Shown one piece after another: positions 19,055 to 27,674 of a stretch of DNA of 64,000 nucleotides. The position numbers and the translations under genes were made by a program. The stretch comes from Erwinia piriflorinigrans CFBP 5888. GTDB lineage: Bacteria > Pseudomonadota > Gammaproteobacteria > Enterobacterales > Enterobacteriaceae. The notes under the pieces are model-generated. The model was not told where the DNA came from and ran no database searches. It saw only the letters and a list, made by a program, of their open reading frames with translations. Position 1 is the first letter of the stretch. Each line of letters opens with the position of its first letter. The DNA lies in assembly GCF_001050515.1 (NCBI RefSeq), contig NZ_CAHS01000016.1, positions 62,001 through 126,000 of the forward strand. Direction: 5' to 3'.

Positions 19055-20064
19055 TGAACTATTCCCTGATTTGCCATGATAAAAAAACACAGATGTACCA
19101 GCCTGAAGCTGAGATCGCTTTACGACCCGGTTTTTTGCAAATCGAAATTGAAAAAGCGGCTATTTGTGGCTCAGATTATATGGTCCTTAATGGTACTCAC
19201 CCCTATAAGCAGTATCCCGCTATTCTGGGACACGAGTTTATAGGAAAAGTGGTAAAAACATCCTCTGACGTCCCTTTTAACAAGGGGCAATGGGTAACGG
19301 GTTTATCCTATGGCGCCTGTGAGGAATGCGCTGCCTGCCAAAACGGGCTGGGCAATCACTGCGAAAATAAAGTGACCTATAACACAGCAGGAAGCAGCGG
19401 GGCGTTTACCCGCAATATGATAGCCCATTACAGCTCTCTTTTACCGCTGCCAGAACAAGAGAATATAGCGGAGCAATATGTATTATCCGAGCCGCTAAGC
19501 ATTATCGTGCATGCTATGCGCAAGGTTGATTTCAGCAGCGCCAATAAAATAGCCATTATCGGGGCTGGAGCAATGGGGCTGCTCAGCGCAATTTATTGTC
19601 ACGAAGAAAAGGGAATGGCGTCGATCACCATAACGGACAACCTTGCTGCCCGACAGCAATTTACCCAGTCACTGGGCTTTTCGGCGGTAAAAAATCTGCA
19701 CCAGGAAAATGAGAACAGTATCGATATTTTAATCGTTGCGGGGGGAAGCGAGTTAGATTTAGATGAGTATCTCAAATATCTCGCCCCTGCTGCTCAGATC
19801 GTGCTGATATCCTATTTCGATACAAGATCATCCATTGATATGAATACGCTGGTCAGGAAAGAAGTTACCCTTCACGGCTCATTTTTAAGCGATAAAGACG
19901 ACCTACAGGTTGCGATTGACATCATTCAGCGCACGGCTAAGACATCCTCAAATCTGAAAAAGATAATTTCACAAGCTATTCACTTTTCTGAACTGCGGGA
20001 TTTTATGCTAAACCAAAGCAGCGTAGGGAAAGTTGTCGTTAACCAGCCGGGAGTATTATTATGA
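19054..20064 (+). CDS. zinc-dependent medium-chain dehydrogenase
   Basis: 336 residues, MDR alcohol dehydrogenase family. The catalytic zinc residues appear in AAICGSD (Cys38) and GHE (His60, Glu61). The structural zinc site is CEECAACQNGLGNHC (Cys89, 92, 95, 103), and the Rossmann motif is GAGAMG (170-175). It would oxidise or reduce an alcohol/aldehyde or a secondary alcohol with NAD(P). Within this operon it may act on the 2-hydroxy group or on the aldehyde of a phosphonolactate-derived intermediate; the sequence does not decide. It overlaps both neighbours by 1 and 4 bases, so translation is probably coupled. Confidence 0.85.
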   Translation: MNYSLICHDKKTQMYQPEAEIALRPGFLQIEIEKAAICGSDYMVLNGTHPYKQYPAILGHEFIGKVVKTSSDVPFNKGQWVTGLSYGACEECAACQNGLGNHCENKVTYNTAGSSGAFTRNMIAHYSSLLPLPEQENIAEQYVLSEPLSIIVHAMRKVDFSSANKIAIIGAGAMGLLSAIYCHEEKGMASITITDNLAARQQFTQSLGFSAVKNLHQENENSIDILIVAGGSELDLDEYLKYLAPAAQIVLISYFDTRSSIDMNTLVRKEVTLHGSFLSDKDDLQVAIDIIQRTAKTSSNLKKIISQAIHFSELRDFMLNQSSVGKVVVNQPGVLL

Positions 20065-21128
20065 AGCTGAACGCTTTCGTTATTGGCGCTACGGGATGGA
20101 CGGGTGCTGAAATAATACGCCTGCTTGAACAGCACCCCCATATAGCGGATATTTATCCCATCTCACGCGATGCTGATATCGAGCTGGAGTCGATTCATCC
20201 TAATCTTACCGGAATTAATAAAAAAACATGGTCTCTGCAAAGCCTGCCGCCCGTCACCCCGGACGTCGTATTTATTTCCCTGCCGTCGGGGAAATCGCAG
20301 GAAGTCGCCAGCCTTTTCAATAATGATCGTACGCGCATTATCGATTTGGGTGCAGATTTCCGTTTTGCAGATCCGGCCACGTTTGAAAAAATTTACGGCA
20401 AGCCGCATCTGGCACCGGCCTTACAAAACGCTTTTCGCTACGGCTATGTCGAGGAGTTCAGGGAAGAGATCGGGCAGAGCCGCTTAATTGCTAATCCCGG
20501 CTGCTATGTTAATGCCGCACTCTGTAGCCTGCTGCCGTTGATCAAAAAAAATATAATTGATACGGAAAATATCTTTATTAGCGCCGTCAATGGCACATCC
20601 GGTGCCGGAAGCAGCGCAAAACGTGAATTGCTGCATTATAACATGATTAATAATATGCTGGCTTACTCCTTAAATGGCCATCGCCACACGCAGGAAATTG
20701 AAACGGTGATTAAAACCGTGACCGGAAATGAAGCGAACGTCTCGCTGGTGACCTCGCACGGTAACTTTGCCCGTGGCATATTTATGATTCTGGCCGTTAA
20801 GCTTAAGGATAATGTTAATGCAGACCGTCAAGCCATTTTGAATGATTTAAGTGAATATTATGAAAGCAATCCGTTTGTGTTTATTACCGGAAAAGAGCGC
20901 GGAGCCAGCGGCATTGAAAAAGATTATGCTATATATCCCCAGCTGGCGAAGGTTATCGGATCAAACTCCTGTCATATTTCTGTAGATATCGTGGCCGACA
21001 AGCGAGAATTACGCATTGTCAGCGTCATCGATAATCTGGTGAAAGGAGCAGCCGGAACGGCTATTCAAAATATGAATATCATGATGGGTTATAACGAGAC
21101 AACGGGGTTAAGCCGCTATGGAATATAA
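20061..21128 (+). CDS. ArgC-like acyl-phosphate reductase (N-acetyl-gamma-glutamyl-phosphate reductase homologue)
   Basis: 355 residues, full-length ArgC fold. The Rossmann motif is GATGWTGAE (9-17), the catalytic cysteine is Cys148 in NPGCY, and the GHRHTQEI segment (His207, His209) with NGTSGAGSSAKR matches the ArgC active site. ArgC reduces an acyl phosphate to an aldehyde with NADPH through a thioester. In this operon the partner kinase is most likely the PGK homologue seven kb downstream, which would supply a phosphono-acyl phosphate. It could be a displaced arginine gene, but the surroundings make a secondary-metabolic role much more likely. It overlaps the next gene by 11 bases. Confidence 0.85.
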   Translation: MKLNAFVIGATGWTGAEIIRLLEQHPHIADIYPISRDADIELESIHPNLTGINKKTWSLQSLPPVTPDVVFISLPSGKSQEVASLFNNDRTRIIDLGADFRFADPATFEKIYGKPHLAPALQNAFRYGYVEEFREEIGQSRLIANPGCYVNAALCSLLPLIKKNIIDTENIFISAVNGTSGAGSSAKRELLHYNMINNMLAYSLNGHRHTQEIETVIKTVTGNEANVSLVTSHGNFARGIFMILAVKLKDNVNADRQAILNDLSEYYESNPFVFITGKERGASGIEKDYAIYPQLAKVIGSNSCHISVDIVADKRELRIVSVIDNLVKGAAGTAIQNMNIMMGYNETTGLSRYGI

Positions 21129-22095
21129 CAGTAAAGTCCTGGTCGTAGATAGCATTCACGAGAAACTTCTTAGATTCCTGAATAAAAACTACGAGGTGAC
21201 GATTGAACATCCTGTCACGCGTGAAAAATTGCAGAATATCATAAAGGATTATGATGTCCTGGTATTACGCAGCGGGGCGCAGGTTGACAAAAAGCTACTC
21301 GAACAGGGCAGCCGCTTACATACCATTATTCGCGCCGGGACAGGCACTGATAATATCGATTTAAAAGCGGTTAGCGAGCGGGGGATCAACTTTTACAATA
21401 CGCCGAGCACTAACTCACGCGCCGTGGCCGAGCTGAGCTTTGGCCTGATGCACTGTTTATCCAGGCACATCCGGCGCGCCAGCAACGAGATTGAAAAGAA
21501 TATCTGGAACAAGAAGTCGCTTCTGGGCTTTGAGCTGACGCAAAAAAAGCTCGGCCTGGTAGGATTTGGCAGTATCGGTAAGGAAATAGCCGATATTGCC
21601 AAAGGATACCGCATGGATATCCATTGCACCGTATCCCAATACTCCACCGAGCGCGCAGCACAGTTAGCTAAGGAAAAAATCACCCTGCATGTAGACCTGC
21701 ACAATATGTTGAGGCTCTGCGATATTGTGGTTATCTGCTGCCCCTACACTGAACAAACTCAACAACTTATTGATGCTGCCGCGCTCTCCTGCCTCAGTAC
21801 CGGATCTATTCTGGTGAATGTGGCACGCGGAGGCGTTATCGATGAAGAACAGCTGTGGCTGGCATTAAAAGAGAAGCGTCTTTACGCAGCAGCCAGCGAC
21901 GTATTTATCAATGAAAGAGCCCCTTCTCCACTGTTTAGCCTAGCCAATTTTATCGGTACTCCGCATATCGGTGCGATGTCGAATGAGTCACAGCAGAAGA
22001 TTGCGGATTTAATTATTCACTATTTGCAAGAGCAGGAAAAGAGCATCGCAGGCGTAAGAAAACAGACTTCGACGTTACGACCTATTTTTAATTGA
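21118..22095 (+). CDS. D-2-hydroxyacid dehydrogenase (phosphoglycerate-dehydrogenase-like), candidate phosphonopyruvate reductase
   Basis: 325 residues, D-isomer-specific 2-hydroxyacid dehydrogenase. GFGSIG (149-154) binds NAD(P). The catalytic triad is complete: Arg237 in NVARGGVIDE, Glu266 in DVFINERAPS and His283 in TPHIGAMS. It lacks the C-terminal ACT regulatory domain of SerA, so it is not the serine-pathway enzyme. It lies directly before the PEP mutase gene. Reduction of phosphonopyruvate to phosphonolactate would fit the family chemistry (2-ketoacid to D-2-hydroxyacid) and would pull the unfavourable mutase equilibrium forward. Substrate is inference. Confidence 0.82.
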   Translation: MEYNSKVLVVDSIHEKLLRFLNKNYEVTIEHPVTREKLQNIIKDYDVLVLRSGAQVDKKLLEQGSRLHTIIRAGTGTDNIDLKAVSERGINFYNTPSTNSRAVAELSFGLMHCLSRHIRRASNEIEKNIWNKKSLLGFELTQKKLGLVGFGSIGKEIADIAKGYRMDIHCTVSQYSTERAAQLAKEKITLHVDLHNMLRLCDIVVICCPYTEQTQQLIDAAALSCLSTGSILVNVARGGVIDEEQLWLALKEKRLYAAASDVFINERAPSPLFSLANFIGTPHIGAMSNESQQKIADLIIHYLQEQEKSIAGVRKQTSTLRPIFN

Positions 22096-22113
22096 AAAAT
22101 AAACGGAGTAAAT

Positions 22114-22965
22114 ATGAATCTTCAACAACGTTTGGCACAAGGTAAGCACACGCAGTTTATGGAAGCCCATAACGGTCTGAGCGCAAAGATAGTCGAACAG
22201 GTTGGCTTTGAAGCTATCTGGGCATCCGGCCTGTCAATGAGTGCGGCGATGGGGCTGTCAGACAGAAACGAGGCATCATGGTCGCAGGTGATCAATGCGC
22301 TTGAGCAAATGGCTGATAACACCCATATTCCGATTCTTGTCGATGGAGACTCCGGCTTCGGCAACTATCTTAATGTTATCCGTTTCGTTAAAAAGCTCAA
22401 ACAAATCAATATCTTTGCAATGTGCATCGAAGATAAAATGTTTCCAAAAATAAATTCCTTTATCGGCGAAAATCAGCCGCTTGCGCCAATTTCAGAGTTC
22501 TGCAATAAAATCAGGGCCGCTAAGGATACGGGGGGAGAACAGTTTACCGTCGTTGCTCGTATTGAAGCACTGATCTCCGGTCGCTCTATGGATGAAGCGC
22601 TGGAAAGAGCTGAAGCCTATAAAGAGGCAGGGGCTGATGCAATACTTATCCATTCGAAAAAGAAAGATGCCGGAGAGGTGTTTACCTTCTCAGAAAGGTG
22701 GAATGGAAAGCTGCCGCTGTTTGCCGTACCCACCAAGTATTATAAAACGGAATATCAGGAGTTTGTGAATCACGGTGTCAGTAACCTGATCTGGGCTAAC
22801 CACCTAATCCGTAGTTCGGTGCGCAGCATGAGGGAAACAGCGCAAACCATCTTCAATGAAAAGTCACTGATCAATATTGAAAAGAATGTTTCAACGCTTG
22901 ATGAACTCTTTTCATTGACCAGTGAAAGATATATGGATGGGCTGGAATCAAAATATAACAATTAA
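22114..22965 (+). CDS. pepM: phosphoenolpyruvate mutase (phosphonate pathway entry enzyme)
   Basis: 283 residues, isocitrate lyase/PEP mutase superfamily. The discriminating motif EDKMFPKINS at 106-115 fits the EDKxxxxxNS pattern that separates PEP mutases from lyases and hydrolases. The Mg-binding VDGDSGFGN (76-84) and the WASGLSMSAAMGLSD segment are also present. It rearranges PEP to phosphonopyruvate, making the C-P bond. Because the reaction favours PEP, a committed second step is needed; here no decarboxylase gene is present and a hydroxyacid dehydrogenase gene sits 18 bases upstream. This gene fixes the identity of the cluster. Confidence 0.93.
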   Translation: MNLQQRLAQGKHTQFMEAHNGLSAKIVEQVGFEAIWASGLSMSAAMGLSDRNEASWSQVINALEQMADNTHIPILVDGDSGFGNYLNVIRFVKKLKQINIFAMCIEDKMFPKINSFIGENQPLAPISEFCNKIRAAKDTGGEQFTVVARIEALISGRSMDEALERAEAYKEAGADAILIHSKKKDAGEVFTFSERWNGKLPLFAVPTKYYKTEYQEFVNHGVSNLIWANHLIRSSVRSMRETAQTIFNEKSLINIEKNVSTLDELFSLTSERYMDGLESKYNN

Positions 22966-23080
22966 TTCAAAGATCCCGCTATAAGATAAATATGTACCCT
23001 ACAACATATAAATACCGTTATATGTGGAATGCTGATGACTATTCTTTAAGAATACATTAATTCCTTTATCGGAGAAAAAA
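22966..23080 (+). other. internal gap of the operon with a hairpin
   Basis: 115 bases, the widest gap inside the cluster. It holds ACATATAA / TTATATGT (23004-23011 with 23018-23025) around a six-base loop, an A+T hairpin without a T tract. It could modulate message stability or mark a secondary promoter. GGAG before ATG 23081 is the ribosome site of the next gene. Confidence 0.4.
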
Positions 23081-25240
23081 ATGATCAATATCGCAATTGT
23101 TGGCGGTGGACCTAATGGATTATATTTCCTTAACGGGCTGCTCAGCGTATTTAAAGAACTGGATATCAGTAAGGGATTAAGTCTGACTTTATTTGATAAG
23201 CATGGCTATTTCGGTTCCGGCTGGCCTCACTCCCCTGCCCAGGCTAAAACCAGTATGCTTAATCGCATCGTGGGTCAGATCGCTTTTGCACCTGACAAAA
23301 CTAATGGAACCAGCCAGAACTACTCTGAAAGCACGCGCGTGACTTTCAATGAATGGCTGAACAAAAAATATCAGGCGACCCAGGATAAACGCTATCAGCT
23401 TAACGCGGATGATTTTCCGACGCGTGAGCTGTATGGCGAATCGCTTGTTGAAATATTTCAGGATCTGGTGACCGAGCTCAGACAGGCGGGGATCGTGGTT
23501 AATCTGATAAAAGATAGCGTAGAAAAACTCACTAAAGACAAGGGTAAATATCAGCTGGTCAGTGCGCAAAAACCAGACGGTGATGAATTCGATATGGTGA
23601 TGCTGGCGACGGGCCATCAGGAATCTGAGGATAACTTCTATCTTGCGCCTTTCCTCAAAAAACATACTGAATATTATAACTTTGCCTATCCACTGTTCGA
23701 TGTGCCGCACTGGAAAGAAAAGCGAATTGCCGTCATTGGTATGGGGTTAACGGCGATCGACACGCTACTTTATTACACGGAAAATAAAGGCGGCCGGTTT
23801 TATCGCGAAAAAGGAAAGCTACAGTATCAACCGGGCGGAAACGAACCGGCCAGGCTATTTGCGTTAAGCCGCTCTGGATATTTCACCTACAGCCGCCCTC
23901 ATAACGCTAAAGAAGTTGATTTAGCCAAATATGAACATCAGGGATATTTCTTTACGCGCAGCCTGATTGACCAGATGCGCCAGAACCTGGGCGCGCCAGC
24001 GCATAAAGAAAGCTCCGCTGAAAATCATAAGCTACAGCTTGACTTCGATCTGCACGTATTCCCGGTGCTCATGTTGGAGCTACAGCTTTGCTACTATCGC
24101 ATTCTTTTCGGCCACGAAGTGCTGGCGATCATGATGGCGGAAAGCCGCCCGTTAGTTGAGCAGTTTATTGCCGGCAGTCGCGCCTTCAACTCACAAAAAG
24201 AGACCGCCATCAACTGGCTGACCCAGGCGCCCCAACGACTGGCCTTAGAGGCCATTTTTCTTATCCGCCGTTATCTGAACGAAGGTAAGGCGTCCCATTT
24301 CCACGGCGTACCGATTGAAGCGCTGGTGAAGCGTTTTGTTTATGTTGTCAGCGGGCAGAGTGCGCCTGAGCATGAAGCGCTGCACAGCTTTACCCGCTCT
24401 GCGCTGGCACAGCCAGGCCCCTGGGAGCATCACCGTGAGCCGGAAAATCACTTATTCAACTGGGATATGATTGTCGATCCGATTAAACATATGGATCTGC
24501 CGTCAGGAATATCCTGGCGAGAAAAACTATTGGCCTTTATGCACTGGGATCGACGGCAGTCAGAGCAGGGTAATCTGGATAATCCTTATAAAGGTGCCTG
24601 TGACGATGTTTTCCGCGATCTACGCCAGACCGTGGTTTATGCCGTGGACTTCGGCGGTATCTCACCGGCCTCTTACAATAATATGCTGAAGGATTTCTAT
24701 GCGGTGCATAACCGGGCAGCAAATGGTAACTGCATTGAACTGATGGAGAAGATCGAAGCATTGATTGCAGCTGATATCGTAGACGTGACTTATGCAAAAG
24801 CGAATATTCAGATTCAGGATGAAAAGGTATGGCTACACAGCTTGAGCGATGCCGGAAACTTTACCAACGTCGATGCAATGATCGATGCAAAGCTGCACAA
24901 CTTTAACGTCAGAAAAGCGAAAAATGGCCTGTTCCGTGGCCTGATTGAAGAAAACGTCGCCAGTTACTGGATCCATAAAGATCAGCGTGGCGTGGAGGGT
25001 GCCACATCCGGATTCAACCTGACGCGTAATTTTCAGCTTATCAATGCCCAGGGTAAGAAAGAGCGCCTTTTCTGCGTAGGCCAGCCTTCTGAAGGCATTA
25101 TGTTTTTCCAGAATGGTTCTATCCGGCCCAATGTTAACCACCATGTGGCTAATGACGTTTTGGCCTGTATGGTTGCGGTTAAAAAAGAGCTGGAGGTGAT
25201 GCTGGAAAGCCAGAAGGCGACGCTACTAATTACCGATTAA
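23081..25240 (+). CDS. large FAD/NAD(P)-binding oxidoreductase (NAD_binding_9-type)
   Basis: 719 residues. The N-terminus has the FAD dinucleotide motif IVGGGPNG (GGGPNG at 8-13), followed by FDKHGYFGSGWPHSP. A second nucleotide motif VIGMGLTAID lies at about 218-227, and ATGHQES is the linker typical of two-dinucleotide flavoproteins. This order resembles N-hydroxylating monooxygenases and the FAD-NAD(P)-binding family found beside biosynthetic clusters. The long C-terminal part has no motif I recognise. Possible jobs include N- or C-oxygenation of the aminophosphonate, or another redox tailoring step. The oxidoreductase class is clear; the reaction is not. Confidence 0.7.
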   Translation: MINIAIVGGGPNGLYFLNGLLSVFKELDISKGLSLTLFDKHGYFGSGWPHSPAQAKTSMLNRIVGQIAFAPDKTNGTSQNYSESTRVTFNEWLNKKYQATQDKRYQLNADDFPTRELYGESLVEIFQDLVTELRQAGIVVNLIKDSVEKLTKDKGKYQLVSAQKPDGDEFDMVMLATGHQESEDNFYLAPFLKKHTEYYNFAYPLFDVPHWKEKRIAVIGMGLTAIDTLLYYTENKGGRFYREKGKLQYQPGGNEPARLFALSRSGYFTYSRPHNAKEVDLAKYEHQGYFFTRSLIDQMRQNLGAPAHKESSAENHKLQLDFDLHVFPVLMLELQLCYYRILFGHEVLAIMMAESRPLVEQFIAGSRAFNSQKETAINWLTQAPQRLALEAIFLIRRYLNEGKASHFHGVPIEALVKRFVYVVSGQSAPEHEALHSFTRSALAQPGPWEHHREPENHLFNWDMIVDPIKHMDLPSGISWREKLLAFMHWDRRQSEQGNLDNPYKGACDDVFRDLRQTVVYAVDFGGISPASYNNMLKDFYAVHNRAANGNCIELMEKIEALIAADIVDVTYAKANIQIQDEKVWLHSLSDAGNFTNVDAMIDAKLHNFNVRKAKNGLFRGLIEENVASYWIHKDQRGVEGATSGFNLTRNFQLINAQGKKERLFCVGQPSEGIMFFQNGSIRPNVNHHVANDVLACMVAVKKELEVMLESQKATLLITD

Positions 25241-25304
25241 TCGCGGTGGATATGACCTGAACTTTATCGTTCTTAACTAAAATATGACTCTGTGAGGCGT
25301 AAAA

Positions 25305-26603
25305 ATGTATATGTATCCATTCGCAGGTTATCAACCCAGCCTGCCTAAGGTCGTTAGAGGAAAAGGAATATGGCTGTATGATGAAGACGGAAAAAGCTAT
25401 ATAGATGCCTCTTCCGGCCCGATGACGGTTAATTTGGGGCATTGTCACCCGGATATTATTTCCGCCATGCAGCAGCAGATCGAGCGTTTGCATTTTGCCT
25501 ACCGTCTCCATTTCCGCAGCGATGAGGCAGAGCGTCTGGCTGAAAAATTAGTGGAATTATCCGATGATAATAAGGGCTATGCTTTTTTTATGAACGGAGG
25601 TTCAGAAGCATCAGAAGCGGCTTACCGTATCGCGCTTGATTACCATCGAAGCCAGGGAAAGGATAAAAAGGTTCTGGCATTGGGAAGAAATATTTCAAAC
25701 CACGGTAATACCATTCAGTCATTAATCTATGGCGACGATCGCGCACGCAAGGTTAACTTACTCAATAAAGTTATCGATCCGCTGATCAGTGATATCAGGC
25801 TTCCGTCCTACTATGACCTGCATTCTTCACACGATAAGGACTCTGAGGAATATCTGTCTGAATGTCTGAAAGAGACTTTTGACATCATTGACAAAGTCGG
25901 TGCCGAGAACATTGCCTGCGTATTTATTGAACCCATCACCGCCTCTTCGGGTGGCGCGTTAGTCCCGCATAAAGACTATATTAAAACGTTGAAAGCGGGC
26001 CTGGTTGAACGGGATATTTTGCTGGTCGCTGATGAAATCGTCACCGGACTTGGGCGAACCGGGGAGTGGTTCAACATGAAGACGTGGGGCGCTGAATCTG
26101 ACATTACCGTCATCGGTAAAGGCTTAGGCGCAGGATTTACGCCAATATCCGGACTGCTGATTTCACGTCAAATCGGTCAGGCGCTAGCCTCACTCAGCCC
26201 ACCCCACTTTATCGGTCATACCTATTCGGGAAATCCTTTGTCCACCGGCGTGGCATTAGCAGTACTGGACACCCTGGAAAATAAAATCGGTATGGATGTG
26301 ATAAAAGCGAAGGGCGAATATTTTGGCCGGCTGCTAAAAGAGATGACCGACGGCATCGACAGCGTGGTTGATGTTCGTGGACAGGGCTTGCTGTGGGCGG
26401 TAGAGACACGGCTTAACCGGCAGCTTGCTGAATCTTTTGTTAGCCACGGTCATAAGCTGGGTATTAACCTCTACCCTTGCCGTTCTTCGGGTAAACAAGG
26501 AGAAGCATTGACCTTTCTGTTTACTCCGCCGCTGGTCATCACAGAGCCAGAGATGGACGAGTTGGTTCGCCGTTTCACCCTCGTGATGAAAGAGAAAGCA
26601 TGA
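25305..26603 (+). CDS. class-III PLP aminotransferase
   Basis: 432 residues, aminotransferase class III (ArgD/GSA-aminotransferase fold). PLP residues: MNGGSEASEAAYR for the phosphate cup, Asp243 in VADEIVTGLGRTGEW, and the Schiff-base Lys272 in VIGKGLGAGF. Members move an omega-amino group to a terminal aldehyde, as ArgD does after ArgC. In this operon the ArgC-like product, a phosphono-aldehyde, would become a terminal amine such as 3-amino-2-hydroxypropylphosphonate (inference). GAGG precedes ATG 25305. Its stop overlaps the next start by 4 bases (ATGA). Confidence 0.85.
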   Translation: MYMYPFAGYQPSLPKVVRGKGIWLYDEDGKSYIDASSGPMTVNLGHCHPDIISAMQQQIERLHFAYRLHFRSDEAERLAEKLVELSDDNKGYAFFMNGGSEASEAAYRIALDYHRSQGKDKKVLALGRNISNHGNTIQSLIYGDDRARKVNLLNKVIDPLISDIRLPSYYDLHSSHDKDSEEYLSECLKETFDIIDKVGAENIACVFIEPITASSGGALVPHKDYIKTLKAGLVERDILLVADEIVTGLGRTGEWFNMKTWGAESDITVIGKGLGAGFTPISGLLISRQIGQALASLSPPHFIGHTYSGNPLSTGVALAVLDTLENKIGMDVIKAKGEYFGRLLKEMTDGIDSVVDVRGQGLLWAVETRLNRQLAESFVSHGHKLGINLYPCRSSGKQGEALTFLFTPPLVITEPEMDELVRRFTLVMKEKA

Positions 26604-27652
26604 GCGCTGCGTCCCCCATGCTCTTCAGCGCGGGCATGAACATTAACCGGGGTGTGAAGGATCACCCCCGTATTGATGAGGAGATTGACTCTCTTCGTCC
26701 GCTGGTTAATGAGGGTTCACGCATTATTATCCTCAATCATCAGGGGGATTATGCGAAAGGCACTGCGGAACCCACTCCCTGGCTTGCCAGCCTGCTTGCT
26801 GAACGATTAAAGCGCCCGGTAGATTATTTTGATCATTGTATCGGCCCGGAAGCGTTGCGCTATGGCGCTCACCTGCCCCCAGGTTCCATAACGATAATGG
26901 GCAACACCCGTCTTTATCCGCAGGAACAGCAAAATGATGCCGATTTTGCCCGTCAGCTGGCAGGCCTGGGAGAACAGTTAGTCATTGGTGGCTTTTCTAA
27001 GCTGCACCGCCTCAACGCGTCGAATAGCGCCATTAAAAAGTTTATCCCCTGGCGATATTCACTGGGGGTACAGGCGCAGCTTGATAAGCTGGACATGCTG
27101 CAAACGCAGCTTTTCCAGAATAAAAAAACCATCCTGATCCTGGGCGGTAATAAAAAAGAGAAGCTGCACTTTCTTTTTAATCATGCGCTGTTGCCTGGTG
27201 TTGACCGAGTTATCGTCGGCGGGCTGGTATTGAACAGCGTACTGAAGGCACGGGGGCTGCCCATCGGGCGCTCTGAATATTTTCGCTTGCCGCATGATGT
27301 GCTTTATAGCCCGCGCCTCTTTATTCCACAGATAGTGATTGTCAGAGCCGTTAGCGGCGATTTAGAGCAACGTCACGTTACGCATGTGCGTGAAAATGAC
27401 GTTATTGTGGATTTCGTTTTTGACGCGGCGTTCTTTGCGGATATCAAACGGCCCGGCGACTACTCCTTTTTTGCCGCAGGGCCGTTGAGCTTACCGCAAA
27501 GTCAGTATGCCCATCTGGCTTACCAGTCCTTGCATCATAAAGGGATTGAAGGGCTGTTTATGGGCGGAGATACGCTTTCAGAGGTCAACACCTTTTCATA
27601 CTGTTCGTCGGGAGGAGGTGCGGTGCTGCATTTTTTCTCGGTGGGTTATTAG
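26600..27652 (+). CDS. phosphoglycerate-kinase homologue (candidate phosphonocarboxylate kinase)
   Basis: 350 residues, shorter than glycolytic PGK (about 390-415). PGK landmarks appear in order but altered: NHQGDYAKGT (46-55) where PGK has SHLGRP; MGNTRLYPQE (100-109) for LENxRFxxGE; HRLNAS (136-141) for HRAHAS; LGGNKKEKL (181-189) for LGGAKVSDK; and MGGDTLSEV...SSGGGAVLHFF at the end for the ATP site. PGK phosphorylates a 2-hydroxy carboxylate to an acyl phosphate, so acting on phosphonolactate would be a small change. The result would feed the ArgC-like reductase. PGK homology is confident; substrate is inference. Confidence 0.78.
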   Translation: MSAASPMLFSAGMNINRGVKDHPRIDEEIDSLRPLVNEGSRIIILNHQGDYAKGTAEPTPWLASLLAERLKRPVDYFDHCIGPEALRYGAHLPPGSITIMGNTRLYPQEQQNDADFARQLAGLGEQLVIGGFSKLHRLNASNSAIKKFIPWRYSLGVQAQLDKLDMLQTQLFQNKKTILILGGNKKEKLHFLFNHALLPGVDRVIVGGLVLNSVLKARGLPIGRSEYFRLPHDVLYSPRLFIPQIVIVRAVSGDLEQRHVTHVRENDVIVDFVFDAAFFADIKRPGDYSFFAAGPLSLPQSQYAHLAYQSLHHKGIEGLFMGGDTLSEVNTFSYCSSGGGAVLHFFSVGY

Positions 27653-27674
27653 TCACTTATACCTCAGGATAACC

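Noticed and set aside
17897-20064. The two alcohol dehydrogenases as a fosfomycin/phosphinothricin-type phosphonoacetaldehyde reductase module
   Set aside because: No phosphonopyruvate decarboxylase is encoded in the cluster, so phosphonoacetaldehyde would not be formed by it; kept only as an alternative.
20061-21128. The ArgC-like gene as part of a relocated arginine operon
   Set aside because: No other arg gene is adjacent and the gene overlaps phosphonate-cluster genes on both sides.
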